A DNA stretch of 64,000 nucleotides from contig CAYTVL010000019.1 of NCBI GenBank assembly GCA_964441775.1, positions 25,697 to 89,696 of the forward strand, read 5' to 3'. Each line of letters opens with the position of its first letter. The stretch's first letter is position 1. Source of the stretch: SYOC01 sp964441775. GTDB taxonomy: Bacteria > Desulfobacterota > Binatia > Bin18. Positions 8,419 to 17,281 of this stretch are shown here, in pieces. The translations under genes were made by a program, and so were the position numbers. The notes beneath the pieces were generated by a model, which did no database searches, was not told the origin of the DNA, and saw nothing but the letters and a program-made list of their open reading frames with translations.

Positions 8419-9504
8419 ATGCTCTACTCCTACCTCCGCCCGCTGTTGTTCTCGTTCGATTCTGAACAGGCCCATCATCTTGCGCTGCAAGCGCTCACGC
8501 TGATGCAAAGGTCCGGCGCTATCGCTGCGCAGCCGCTGCGCGAACCACGCCTCGAACAAGAATTGTGGGGGCTGCGCTTCCCTAATCCAGTCGGTCTCGC
8601 CGCAGGCTATGATAAAAATGCCGCCGCACCGCTCGCTTGGCACGTGCTTGGCTTTGGCTTCGCCGAGCTTGGTACGATTACCGCCAAGGCGCAACCCGGT
8701 AATCCGCAGCCGCGGATTTTTCGTTTGCTGCAAGATCAAGCGCTCATCAACCGCTTAGGCTTCAATAATGACGGCGCTGCGGCGATCGCAAAGAGACTGC
8801 AACGGTTCTTGCCGCCAGGCCGGTCGCGCCCGATCCCCCTTGGATTCAACATCGGTAAATCCAAAGTAACGCCGCTCGAACAGGCGGTTGAGGATTATCT
8901 CGAAAGTTGCGAGCTGCTGCTGCCCTTCGCCGATTATCTCGTTGTCAATGTCAGTTCACCGAACACGCCGGAGTTGCGCAAGCTCCAGGAGCCCGAACGT
9001 TTACAGCGTTTACTGGAAGCTCTCCTCGCTACGGCCCAACGCTTGGCCGAGCGGCGCCACACCGTCAAGAAACCCATTCTGGTGAAAATCGCGCCGGACC
9101 TGACTGACGATGAGGTGCGAGAGATCGCCCACGTCGCTCTTGCTACAGGTGTGGCCGGGCTGATTGCCACGAATACCACCATTATGCGCCCGGAGACGCT
9201 GCGTTCCTCAATTAGGGAAGAGGGTGGGTTGAGTGGAAAACCGGTCGCGCCCCGTGCGCTCGAAGTGCTGCGCCTGTTGTTCCGCACGGTCGAAGGCAAG
9301 TTGCCGTTGATTGGCGTCGGCGGTATTTTTTCGGCGGGAGACGCCTACGTGCGGATTCGTGCTGGCGCCTCGCTGGTGCAAATCTATACCGGGCTTATCT
9401 ACGAAGGACCGATGCTGCCGCGTCGCATTGTGCAAGGACTCCGTAGGTTGCTGGCGCGTGACGGGATTTCCCACATCCGTAACGCGGTCGGTCGCGACGT
9501 GTGA
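8419..9504 (+). CDS. pyrD: Dihydroorotate dehydrogenase (quinone), class 2
   Basis: A 361-residue FMN enzyme that oxidises dihydroorotate to orotate in pyrimidine synthesis and passes electrons to membrane quinone. The N-terminal helix region (YLRPLLFSFDSEQAHH) is the class 2 membrane-associating extension. The barrel begins NPVGLAAGYDKNA. VNVSSPNTPELRKLQ carries the catalytic Ser of class 2 enzymes. LIGVGGIFSAGDAY and LVQIYTGLIYEGP form the phosphate-binding end. I chose the ATG at 8419 from the conserved N-terminus. Confidence 0.95.
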   Translation: MLYSYLRPLLFSFDSEQAHHLALQALTLMQRSGAIAAQPLREPRLEQELWGLRFPNPVGLAAGYDKNAAAPLAWHVLGFGFAELGTITAKAQPGNPQPRIFRLLQDQALINRLGFNNDGAAAIAKRLQRFLPPGRSRPIPLGFNIGKSKVTPLEQAVEDYLESCELLLPFADYLVVNVSSPNTPELRKLQEPERLQRLLEALLATAQRLAERRHTVKKPILVKIAPDLTDDEVREIAHVALATGVAGLIATNTTIMRPETLRSSIREEGGLSGKPVAPRALEVLRLLFRTVEGKLPLIGVGGIFSAGDAYVRIRAGASLVQIYTGLIYEGPMLPRRIVQGLRRLLARDGISHIRNAVGRDV

Positions 9505-9607
9505 CGCCGTCTCGACTCCTGCGCCCGAGCTGAGTACAATCCCAGCGACACACTACAGGACGTTGTGCGAGGAGGCTTCTATATGGCTCCCCTCGAAGGA
9601 GGAAGGA

Positions 9608-10618
9608 ATGAAAGCCTGGGAAATTAAGGACACTTTTGCAATCGAGTCGTTGACCCTTTCCGAGCGGCCTGACCCGGCCCTACTGGCGGGACATGTCCGC
9701 GTCAGAGTCAAAGCCGTTTCTTTGAACTACCGCGACCTTGTGACCGTCAAGCATGGCGGTGCGCGGCAGGTGCGTTTGCCACTAATTCCTTGCTCCGACG
9801 GGGCTGGTGAGGTCGTTGAGGTCGGTCCAGGCGTGACACGGGTCAAAACCGGCGAGCGTGTTGCCGGCATCTTTTTTCAAAATTGGCTCGCGGGAGACAT
9901 TCTTTCCGAGCATTTTGCTTCGGCGTTAGGCGGATCGATTGACGGGATGCTGGCGGATCGGGTGGTGCTGCATGAAGACGGGATCGTGCGTATTCCTGAC
10001 TACATGACTTACGAGGATGCGGCGACATTGCCTTGCGCCGCTGTGACGGCCTGGCAGGGATTAGTCACCAAAGGCAACTTGAAAATGGGCGATACCGTGC
10101 TCGTGCAGGGCACCGGCGGTGTGTCGATCTTTGCCTTGCAATTCGGCGTGATGGCTGGCGCGCGGGTGATCATTACCTCGAGCAGTGATGAGAAGCTGGC
10201 TCGGGCCAAACAACTCGGCGCTTGGGAAACGATCAACTACAAAACCACGCCGGATTGGGCGAAGCGCACTTTGGAGCTGACGAAGGGGGAGGGAGTAGAT
10301 CACGTCGTCGAAGTCGGCGGGGCTGGCACGCTGGAGCAATCTTTTAAAGCCTCTCGCGTTGGCGGTACGATCAGTCTGATTGGCGTGCTGACTGGATTTG
10401 CCGGGAAGATAGATCCTTATCCCATGCTGATGAAAGGTCTGCGCCTACAAGGCGTCTACGTCGGCTCGCGGGAGATGTTTGACGCGATGAACAAGGCGAT
10501 GGCGATCCAGCAGACCAAACCGGTGATTGACAAAGTTTTCCCGTTTGCTGAGGCGCGCGCCGCGCTCAAACTGATGGAAAGCGCCGCGCATTTTGGCAAA
10601 ATTGTGATTGCAGCGTAG
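9608..10618 (+). CDS. Zinc-independent MDR alcohol dehydrogenase/quinone oxidoreductase-like protein
   Basis: A 336-residue medium-chain dehydrogenase/reductase. The GroES-like N-terminal half carries SLNYRDLVTVKHG, where zinc enzymes would have the catalytic Cys, so it resembles quinone-reductase-like members. The Rossmann part has VQGTGGVSIFALQFG, the NAD(P)H-binding glycine motif. The start follows GGAGGAAGGA. The substrate cannot be assigned. Confidence 0.85.
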   Translation: MKAWEIKDTFAIESLTLSERPDPALLAGHVRVRVKAVSLNYRDLVTVKHGGARQVRLPLIPCSDGAGEVVEVGPGVTRVKTGERVAGIFFQNWLAGDILSEHFASALGGSIDGMLADRVVLHEDGIVRIPDYMTYEDAATLPCAAVTAWQGLVTKGNLKMGDTVLVQGTGGVSIFALQFGVMAGARVIITSSSDEKLARAKQLGAWETINYKTTPDWAKRTLELTKGEGVDHVVEVGGAGTLEQSFKASRVGGTISLIGVLTGFAGKIDPYPMLMKGLRLQGVYVGSREMFDAMNKAMAIQQTKPVIDKVFPFAEARAALKLMESAAHFGKIVIAA

Positions 10619-10641
10619 GACGATTTTGAGGAATTTGACTC

Positions 10642-12294
10642 ATGAGCACAAGTCCTTTAGCGGGACAGCAGGCTCCAGCGGCGCTGCTCGCTAACATTCC
10701 CCGGTTGATTACCGCGTACTACGCCGAACGACCTGACCCCCAGGTGCGCGAACATCGCGTCGCGTTTGGTACGTCGGGGCATCGGGGCTCCGCCCTGAAG
10801 TGCGCGTTCAACGAAGCGCACATCCTCGCCATCAGTCAAGCGATTTGTGAGTATCGGCGGCAACAAGGGACTTCTGGTCCCTTGTTGCTCGGCATGGACA
10901 CGCACGCGCTATCGGAGCCTGCTTTCGTGAGTGCGCTGGAAGTGTTAGCGGCCAATGGTGTCGAGGTGATGATTGACAAAGACGACGGCTACACGCCCAC
11001 GCCTGTGATCTCGCACGCCATCCTGACGTACAATCGTGGCCGCACAGCTGGCCTCGCTGATGGCATTGTGATTACGCCGTCGCACAATCCGCCGGAAGAT
11101 GGCGGCTTCAAATACAACCCTCCGCATGGCGGTCCGGCGGATACAAAGGTGACGCGTTGGATTGAGGACCGAGCCAACGCGATTCTTGCTGATGACTTGT
11201 CCGACGTGCGGCGGCTTCCGTACCAGCGGGCGCGTACCGCAGCCACCACCCATCGACACGACTATGTCAATGCTTACGTCAACGATCTTGATGCGGTTAT
11301 TGACATGGACCTTATCCGCAATGCAAAACTGTCGATCGGTGTGGATCCACTAGGAGGATCGGGCGTGGCCTATTGGGAGCCCATTGCCGAACGCTACGGG
11401 CTGCGGCTGACCGTGGTTAGCACTACGGTCGATCCCACGTTTCGTTTCATGAGCGTGGATTGGGATGGGAAAATTCGCATGGATTGTTCCTCGCCCCACG
11501 CGATGGCCAGCGTTATCGCGCTGCGCGACCACTTTGATGTCACGTTCGCCAATGATACCGATAACGATCGTCACGGTATTGTCACTCGCAGTGTTGGGCT
11601 CATGAATCCCAATCATTACCTTGCTGTCGCCATTTCCTATCTGTTCCAACAGCGGACAGGTTGGCGGACAGACGCGGCGGTCGGCAAAACTGTGGTCAGC
11701 AGCAGCATGATTGATCGGGTGGCGGCCAAGCTTGGACGGCGACTCGTTGAAGTGCCGGTCGGGTTCAAATGGTTCGTAGATGGGCTGTTGGACGGCTCGT
11801 TCGGTTTTGGCGGTGAGGAAAGCGCTGGGGCTTCATTCTTACGACGTGATGGCTCGGTCTGGAGCACGGACAAAGATGGCTTGATCTTAGGACTGCTGGC
11901 GGCGGAAATCACCGCCAAATTTGATCGTGACCCTGGCGAGTGCTATCAAGACCTCACTCGCGAGTTCGGCGCGCCTGTTTATCAACGCATTGATGCGCCC
12001 GCCATGCCAGCCCAGAAGGCTATTTTACAAAAACTCTCACCGCAACAACTGCAAGCCTCTGAGCTAGCCGGAGAAAAAATTCTTTCGGTGCTCACGTCTG
12101 CCCCGGGGAATGGCGCAGGGATCGGCGGGCTGAAAGTCGTCACCGAAAACGGCTGGTTCGCCGCGCGTCCGTCTGGCACGGAAGATGTCTACAAAATTTA
12201 TGCGGAGAGTTTTCTTGGAGAACCGCATCTCCGACGTATTCAAGAAGAGGCGCAAGCGCTTGTCGCCGCCACGTTCACGTCAGCAGGGGTCTAG
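10642..12294 (+). CDS. pgm: Phosphoglucomutase (alpha-D-glucose phosphate-specific)
   Basis: A 550-residue alpha-D-phosphohexomutase that interconverts glucose 1- and 6-phosphate. The phosphoserine loop is TPSHNPPEDGG with S147. The metal loop is NDTDNDRHGIV. The sugar-recognition loop is FGGEESAGASFLRRDG, and the phosphate-binding site near the C-terminus is ARPSGTEDVYKIYAESF. Length and domain order match the bacterial Pgm group. The next gene starts 2 nt after the stop. Confidence 0.95.
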   Translation: MSTSPLAGQQAPAALLANIPRLITAYYAERPDPQVREHRVAFGTSGHRGSALKCAFNEAHILAISQAICEYRRQQGTSGPLLLGMDTHALSEPAFVSALEVLAANGVEVMIDKDDGYTPTPVISHAILTYNRGRTAGLADGIVITPSHNPPEDGGFKYNPPHGGPADTKVTRWIEDRANAILADDLSDVRRLPYQRARTAATTHRHDYVNAYVNDLDAVIDMDLIRNAKLSIGVDPLGGSGVAYWEPIAERYGLRLTVVSTTVDPTFRFMSVDWDGKIRMDCSSPHAMASVIALRDHFDVTFANDTDNDRHGIVTRSVGLMNPNHYLAVAISYLFQQRTGWRTDAAVGKTVVSSSMIDRVAAKLGRRLVEVPVGFKWFVDGLLDGSFGFGGEESAGASFLRRDGSVWSTDKDGLILGLLAAEITAKFDRDPGECYQDLTREFGAPVYQRIDAPAMPAQKAILQKLSPQQLQASELAGEKILSVLTSAPGNGAGIGGLKVVTENGWFAARPSGTEDVYKIYAESFLGEPHLRRIQEEAQALVAATFTSAGV

Positions 12295-12295
12295 T

Positions 12296-13351
12296 ATGAA
12301 ATTCGGCTATTTTACGTTAACCGACAATCCACCAGCCTACGGGGCTGCCCGACGGGACCCAAACCAGTTTCTGCGCGACGTGCTGGAAGAATGCCAGGCT
12401 GCCGAAGAACTTGGTTATCACTCGGCTTGGGTGCCGGAGCACCACTTTGGGCTGTTCGGCTGCTTGCCGTCGCCATCAGTGTTTCTGGCTCATGTCGCCG
12501 CCAAGACCAAGCGGATTCAGCTCGCGCCCGCCACAGTGCTGCTTCCGTGTCAGCATCCCCTGCGCGTCGCCGAAGAATTTGCTCTTCTCGATCTGTTGAG
12601 CGACGGACGGACCGTATTCTCGGCGGGGCGCGGCTATGACAAACGGGAATACGACGCTTTTGGGATTCCTTTTGAAGAGAGCCGTGATCGCTTTAGTGAA
12701 GGGCTGGACCTGTTGCGCACAGCCTGGACCCAGGAAGAATTCACCTATCACGGACAGTTCTACTCGTTGCCTGAGCCCACGACCTGTTTACCTCGCCCCG
12801 TGCAACAACCGCATCCTCCCATTTACGTGGCCTGTTTCAGCCGCCCGACCGTTGAAATGGCGGCGGAACAAGGGTTTCATACGCTATTTGCTCCGTTCGC
12901 AGCGGCGATGATGTTCGGCAGCGTCGCCGCTGCCGTGCAGACGTATAAAGACCTGGCCGCAAGTCACGGTCATCCGGACGCTCGCGCCAAGTGTTCGTAT
13001 TTCGTAAACATAGTAGACAATAAAGCCGAAGAGTTGGCGACCAAAGAACGCTTACGGCTCTATCTCCATTCCGTGCTGCCTGCATTTCCCGGCGACCGCG
13101 CTTCGGCGCCGCCGCATATCGCCTACTTTGCTGACATCGTCGAGCGATTACAGAAAATGAAAGCTGAAGATTTCGGCGAGCGCAGCGTCGTGACTGGCGA
13201 CGCCGACACCTGCATTTCCGTCCTCAAGAAGTGCGAAGCCGCAGGCATTGAGGAGGTCATTCTCTATTTCAACTTTGGGCTGCTGGACCACAGGGCCACG
13301 CTGAAATCGATGGAGCGCTTCGCGCGTGAAGTGATGCCCCATTTCTCGTAA
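12296..13351 (+). CDS. LLM-class flavin-dependent oxidoreductase
   Basis: A 351-residue bacterial luciferase-like monooxygenase fold protein. It begins MKFGYFTLTD and has AEELGYHSAWVPEHHF, RIQLAPATVLLPCQHPLRVAEE, and LLSDGRTVFSAGRGYDKREYDAFG, all typical of FMN- or F420-dependent LLM enzymes. The start overlaps the pgm stop region (TAG-T-ATG). A second LLM enzyme lies at 14351-15367 on the other strand; the two are paralogues but not closely similar. Substrate unknown. Confidence 0.88.
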   Translation: MKFGYFTLTDNPPAYGAARRDPNQFLRDVLEECQAAEELGYHSAWVPEHHFGLFGCLPSPSVFLAHVAAKTKRIQLAPATVLLPCQHPLRVAEEFALLDLLSDGRTVFSAGRGYDKREYDAFGIPFEESRDRFSEGLDLLRTAWTQEEFTYHGQFYSLPEPTTCLPRPVQQPHPPIYVACFSRPTVEMAAEQGFHTLFAPFAAAMMFGSVAAAVQTYKDLAASHGHPDARAKCSYFVNIVDNKAEELATKERLRLYLHSVLPAFPGDRASAPPHIAYFADIVERLQKMKAEDFGERSVVTGDADTCISVLKKCEAAGIEEVILYFNFGLLDHRATLKSMERFAREVMPHFS

Positions 13352-13378
13352 CCAGCTTCGTCAGCCAATAACGACGCG

Positions 13379-13762
13379 CTATTTACACTTTGGATCACAC
13401 GCCGCCATCTTTCCGGCGGCCTCTTTTTCGCACGATTCGCTGGCGGCGTAACTGCCCTTGGCTTCCGTGCACTTGATAATGTCGTTGTAAGGAATCGTGA
13501 CACAGTTCCGGTAACACAGCGGAGAGTCTTTGCCGCCGGCGGCAGTCAGTTTGTCATTCATATAGGTGGCGACGGCGATCATGCGGCTAATCACATTGGT
13601 CTCGCCTTTTTCCGCCGGTTTGGACGGTTTATAATCGGCGGGATAGCCATCTTCCGAGAACACAAGACGTGTAGGAGAGAACAGTATTCCGAAAAAGGCG
13701 CCGCCAATGAGCCATTTCATCCAGACGCCCATGAACTTGCTTGTTGAATTCCTTGCATGCAT
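13379..13762 (-). CDS. Small exported Cys-rich protein, unknown function
   Basis: A 127-residue protein I do not recognise. It has one hydrophobic segment near the N-terminus (WLIGGAFFGILFSP), followed by a mature part with six cysteines arranged CYRNC, C, C and CDPKC, so a disulfide-bonded periplasmic protein is likely. The start at 13762 is chosen for the GAGGAGGGG ribosome site just upstream. It is divergent from the membrane protein at 13901. Confidence 0.6.
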   Translation of the reverse strand: MHARNSTSKFMGVWMKWLIGGAFFGILFSPTRLVFSEDGYPADYKPSKPAEKGETNVISRMIAVATYMNDKLTAAGGKDSPLCYRNCVTIPYNDIIKCTEAKGSYAASESCEKEAAGKMAACDPKCK

Positions 13763-13900
13763 ACACTTCCCCTCCTCAGTCGCGAGTGCAGATGGGGTGT
13801 TTCTTACCTGCCTGCTCAACGTTCCGCAACTCCGATGCGCATCATGTCCTGTCGGGAATCAAGAATTCTTCGTCTTCAGCCGATAATAGCAACGTTGTCC

Positions 13901-14326
13901 ATGCGAAGAACTGCTACACAAATCATCCTCTGGAGTTTACGGCTGTGCTCGGTGGCCATTGTGTTGTGGTGGCCGGCAATACTGCGTGATCCGATTTATA
14001 CGCCCAGGCAAGCACGGCTCACTGGGCAGGCGCTCCATCTGCCGTCCTCAGCGCCGGTGGCGGCGGAGGACGAGCACGCGTTGGCGATTTTTTGGGGATG
14101 GGAAAATCGTGCGCTCGTCTCTAGCCGTTGGTTTCTCGGTCCGTATCGAGGCCTACGGAATCCTGTAGGACGCATGCAGACCTTTTTCGTGCTTGGCCTC
14201 TTTTGGGGGATCGGCAGCTTACTGCTCTTCTTCTTGACCTCACGAGATGAGGCTGTCCTGGCACAACGAAAATCAGGCCCACTCGCGTTTCTCTTCACGC
14301 CAGTATGGAAGTGGTTCTCTCGCTGA
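13901..14326 (+). CDS. Small membrane protein, unknown function
   Basis: A 141-residue protein with a hydrophobic segment near residues 8-28 (IILWSLRLCSVAIVLWWP) and another near 95-115 (FFVLGLFWGIGSLLLFF), joined by a soluble loop containing WGWENRALVSSRWFLGPYRG. No family recognised. The ATG at 13901 is the best candidate because upstream in-frame codons overlap the divergent gene. It lacks a good Shine-Dalgarno. Confidence 0.5.
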   Translation: MRRTATQIILWSLRLCSVAIVLWWPAILRDPIYTPRQARLTGQALHLPSSAPVAAEDEHALAIFWGWENRALVSSRWFLGPYRGLRNPVGRMQTFFVLGLFWGIGSLLLFFLTSRDEAVLAQRKSGPLAFLFTPVWKWFSR

Positions 14327-14350
14327 GTTGATGCTCGTAACCTGAACCCT

Positions 14351-15367
14351 CTATTTCCGCACACTCGGCAGCACCTCTTTGGCGAAGAGTTCCAAAGAGC
14401 GCGTGACTTTCGCGGGGTCCATGCCAGGCATCTGTACCCCCATAACGAGATGGGTGCAGTGGTAGCTTTTCCGGAAGCGTTCGAGGTGTTGTATCACTTG
14501 GTCTGGCGTGCCGATCATGACGTGGCCTGAGAGGGCGCGGCGCATCTCGCTTGGGTTTTTGAAGGGCCAGATGGTTTTGTCTCCGGGTACATCATTCGCT
14601 TCGGAGAGAATTTCTCCGTAATACTCCATCGAGTTGAACAAGTGATCCTGGGTATCGTCCCATGCTTGATCTTCCGTAGCGGCGACATAAACCGTACGCA
14701 CCTGACCGATATTGAACTTGGTTGGATCGTAGCCGTTTTCCTTGAGCGTTTGTTGATACAGCGGGGCAGGATCGGGCCCCAGTGTCGCCATGAGATGGCA
14801 GCCCATGCGCGCGACTCGCTGAATGGCTTTCTCGGCGCGCGCGCCCATCCAGAGCGGAATATGCGGCTGTTGCACGGGGCGTGGCGATAACGTCATGCCT
14901 TTTACCCGGGTAAACTTGCCGTCGAACGTGACGTTCTCTTCGGTCCACAAACGGCGCACGAGTTCCACGCCTTCCGCGAGACGGGCGGAGCGTTCTTTAC
15001 GTGGAATATGGTGGGCTTCGAATTCTTTGGCCGCATAGCCTTGCCCCGCACCGAGGTCGAACCGGCCATTAGAGAGAATATCAATACACGTCGTATCTTC
15101 CGCCACGCGCACCGGGTGGCGGAACGGCATCAACATCACATAGGTGCCGATGCGAATGCGAGTGGTGCGAGCGGCAAGGGCGGCGGCGGTCGTCAACGGT
15201 GAGGGATTGTATCCATCGTCGGCAAAGTGGTGCTCCGCGAGCCAAACGTTGTCGTAGCCGAGTTCATCTGCTCGTGCGATCTGATCGAGGGTGGCTTGGT
15301 AGAACTCCGACCACGGGCGTCGCCATTGGCGCGGGTTGCGAAAGTCATGAAGGATGCCGAATTTCAT
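14351..15367 (-). CDS. LLM-class flavin-dependent oxidoreductase
   Basis: A 338-residue luciferase-like monooxygenase. It starts MKFGILHDF and shows ADELGYDNVWLAEHHF, RIRIGTYVMLMPFRHPVRVAEDT and LSNGRFDLGAGQGYAAKEFEAH. The last of these is the cofactor-phosphate region. GHVMIGTPDQVIQHLERF near the C-terminus is common in the group. The start at 15367 has AAGGAGA upstream. It is co-directional with the SDR at 15381-16472 (13-nt gap), so the two are likely one operon. Confidence 0.88.
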   Translation of the reverse strand: MKFGILHDFRNPRQWRRPWSEFYQATLDQIARADELGYDNVWLAEHHFADDGYNPSPLTTAAALAARTTRIRIGTYVMLMPFRHPVRVAEDTTCIDILSNGRFDLGAGQGYAAKEFEAHHIPRKERSARLAEGVELVRRLWTEENVTFDGKFTRVKGMTLSPRPVQQPHIPLWMGARAEKAIQRVARMGCHLMATLGPDPAPLYQQTLKENGYDPTKFNIGQVRTVYVAATEDQAWDDTQDHLFNSMEYYGEILSEANDVPGDKTIWPFKNPSEMRRALSGHVMIGTPDQVIQHLERFRKSYHCTHLVMGVQMPGMDPAKVTRSLELFAKEVLPSVRK

Positions 15368-15380
15368 GAGGACCATCTCC

Positions 15381-16472
15381 TTACACTGGCGGTAAGAGGC
15401 GTAGCTCTTGAAAGCGCCGGAACCACTTGCGAAACATGTCTTCAGTGTCCATACAATCGTGGAACCCAGCTTGCCGTGCTTTGATGGTGCTGACCAGCAT
15501 GGACGGCGGTAGCCGGTCCACTCCTTGGGCAAAAATCAGATCCGTGAAGATGAACGACTGACCAACGTACTCTTTGAGGCTGGCTGGAGCGCGAAGGTTA
15601 TACTTCTTGACAATCGCCGCCCATTCAGCGTCATGTTTCGGCATTTCTTCCATCAGAGAAAGGGGCTGGGGCGGACCGACTTCCATGCCGAGCGTCTCTG
15701 CAATCGCGGGCCAGACATTTTGCCACACGAACACATCACCATTGGTGATATTAAAAGTTTCGTTGGCTGCGGCGGGCGAGGCGGCAGCCCAGGCGCAGGC
15801 GCGCGCCAGCAGGTCCGCATCCACCCCTTCGGTCAGCCACGGTGCGCTGCCGGGAAACGAGAGCGGCTTGCCTGCTTCCCGTAATAGGGCGGCATACACG
15901 CCGATGGCGGGAATGGCATTCATGTTGCTGCCGAGCGATTCACCAAAAATAATCTGCGGGCGGAAGATCGTCCAATGCCAATCCTTGCCTGCTTGTTGGG
16001 CGCGCAGATAATCTTCTTGCAGCCAGTAAAAATTTTCATGCGGATGACGGGGCCAGCGTTCGCGCGCTGGCACGGGGAACGGTTCGATATGCGCCCCGTA
16101 CGCCTTCGTGCCTTGGAGTAAAGAGACATGTTGGAGTTTGGCGGCGACGGCGGCAAGCGGCTCGAAGAGATTACGGAGCATGGCCAAATTGGTTTCCATC
16201 TGGTCGCGCTCTTGCCAGCCGCGCACCAAGCCGGGTTTCTCGTACAACGCGGCGTAAACCACGTGGGTGACATCGCGCATCTGGCTAAAGACTTCGGCAC
16301 AGCGCGCCTTGTCCAGCAGATCGACGGAGACCAGCGTCGCGCCTTCGAGACCTGGCGGGATACGACGCGAGACGCCCACGGCTTCCCAGTCTGGCAGTTG
16401 GGCAAAATGCTTCACTGCGGCGAAGCCCACGAGACCGGACGCGCCGGCGACTAAGACTTTTCGTTTGGGCAT
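15381..16472 (-). CDS. SDR-family NAD(P)-dependent reductase (PRISE/VEP1-like)
   Basis: A 363-residue extended short-chain dehydrogenase/reductase. The Rossmann motif is VAGASGLVGFAAVKHF. THVVYAALYEKPGL, KAYGAHIEPFPVP and NFYWLQEDYL match the progesterone-5-beta-reductase/iridoid-synthase-like (PRISE) enzymes, in which a Tyr-based site reduces enones. DWHWTIFRPQIIFGES and NETFNITNGDVFVWQNVWP follow. Likely an enone reductase acting with the neighbouring LLM enzyme; substrate unknown. Confidence 0.82.
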   Translation of the reverse strand: MPKRKVLVAGASGLVGFAAVKHFAQLPDWEAVGVSRRIPPGLEGATLVSVDLLDKARCAEVFSQMRDVTHVVYAALYEKPGLVRGWQERDQMETNLAMLRNLFEPLAAVAAKLQHVSLLQGTKAYGAHIEPFPVPARERWPRHPHENFYWLQEDYLRAQQAGKDWHWTIFRPQIIFGESLGSNMNAIPAIGVYAALLREAGKPLSFPGSAPWLTEGVDADLLARACAWAAASPAAANETFNITNGDVFVWQNVWPAIAETLGMEVGPPQPLSLMEEMPKHDAEWAAIVKKYNLRAPASLKEYVGQSFIFTDLIFAQGVDRLPPSMLVSTIKARQAGFHDCMDTEDMFRKWFRRFQELRLLPPV

Positions 16473-16503
16473 GAGGAGACCCCTTGCTTCGCTCTACACG
16501 ACA

Positions 16504-16582
16504 AATCCCCCGCTTGGCTTCGCCTTCGTCGCCCCCTCGGTGAAAGGGGGCCGACAGGCACGGAGCGGCTGGCAGGGGGATT
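16504..16582. repeat. Palindromic intergenic element with AATCCCCC/GGGGGATT ends
   Basis: A 79-bp element has 8-bp terminal inverted repeats, AATCCCCC (16504-16511) and GGGGGATT (16575-16582). An internal hairpin pairs CCCCCT (16532-16537) with AGGGGG (16545-16550). It lies upstream of the SDR start, between two minus-strand genes. It looks like a small dispersed palindrome, not a terminator, because no T-run follows. Confidence 0.6.
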
Positions 16583-16625
16583 GTTCTTTTGCGCACATCC
16601 TCGGAAGGAATTTTCGGAGAGTCGC

Positions 16626-17093
16626 CTATGCAGCTTTCTTCATTTTTTTCTTCTGCTTGGCGGCGTCCAGCATCGCCTGGACAACATGGCCGTTGAGGAT
16701 GCCGGAGAATTTGCCATCCGGGCCGTGGAAGGCGACAGGACCATACACATTGGCGAGATACACAGTATCTACGGGATGTGACGTGGCTTCGTGGACGGCG
16801 CCAGCTGGTTCGTAAACCCAATCCCCAGCGCGAGCAGAACCGCCACGATAATCGAAGCCGCCGGAGATCACATAAAAGTCCGCCGGACCAATGTGGGTGT
16901 GGGGCGGGTTCACTTGCCCCGCCTTTGCTCTGACGAGTGCGCTCCACGCGCCGGTCTCTTTGCTGATGCGCAAGACCTGGAATTCGTTGCCGTCGCCGGC
17001 TTGGATCCATTCGCCTTTGTCGGTATGAACGAGTGACGCGCCGATCGGGTCGAATTTGGGTTTCGCCGGTTTCGCGGCTTTTTTCGCGGGCAT
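16626..17093 (-). CDS. Cupin-domain protein with basic Ala/Lys/Pro leader
   Basis: A 155-residue protein. Residues 1-13 (PAKKAAKPAKPK) form a basic low-complexity leader. A single cupin follows, of the acetylacetone-dioxygenase/ChrR-like type: GQVNPPHTHIGPADFYVISGGFDYRGG carries the HxH and Glu/Tyr positions of cupin motif 1, and AGDWVYEPAGAVHEATSHP carries the His of motif 2. The C-terminus is Lys-rich (KQKKKMKKAA). Start at 17093 with AGGAGG nearby. Function unknown. Confidence 0.75.
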   Translation of the reverse strand: MPAKKAAKPAKPKFDPIGASLVHTDKGEWIQAGDGNEFQVLRISKETGAWSALVRAKAGQVNPPHTHIGPADFYVISGGFDYRGGSARAGDWVYEPAGAVHEATSHPVDTVYLANVYGPVAFHGPDGKFSGILNGHVVQAMLDAAKQKKKMKKAA

Positions 17094-17203
17094 GAGGAAA
17101 TCCTCCTTTATGATGGTGGTATTGTGACCGTATTGCCAGGGAGTGCAAAGAAGCGCAAGGCCTAGGTTGCTTGAGCCTGCCTCGTGACGAATAATTATTA
17201 TTG

Positions 17204-17232
17204 TTGACAGTACAAAAAGAGAAGCATAGAGC
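17204..17232 (+). promoter_or_regulatory. Candidate sigma70-type promoter for the CoxC-like gene
   Basis: A perfect -35 TTGACA (17204-17209), a 17-nt spacer and a weak -10 TAGAGC (17227-17232) lie 50 nt before the gene at 17282, within an AT-rich stretch. The -10 matches the consensus poorly, so this is tentative. Confidence 0.4.
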
Positions 17233-17281
17233 AACACTTTACCCCAATCGTCTTGAGACTAACTGAGATAGTCGACTTGAT

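Noticed and set aside
16285..17148. 287-residue minus-strand frame across the SDR-cupin region
   Set aside because: Arg/Ser-rich translation of the wrong frame over two real genes and a palindromic repeat.
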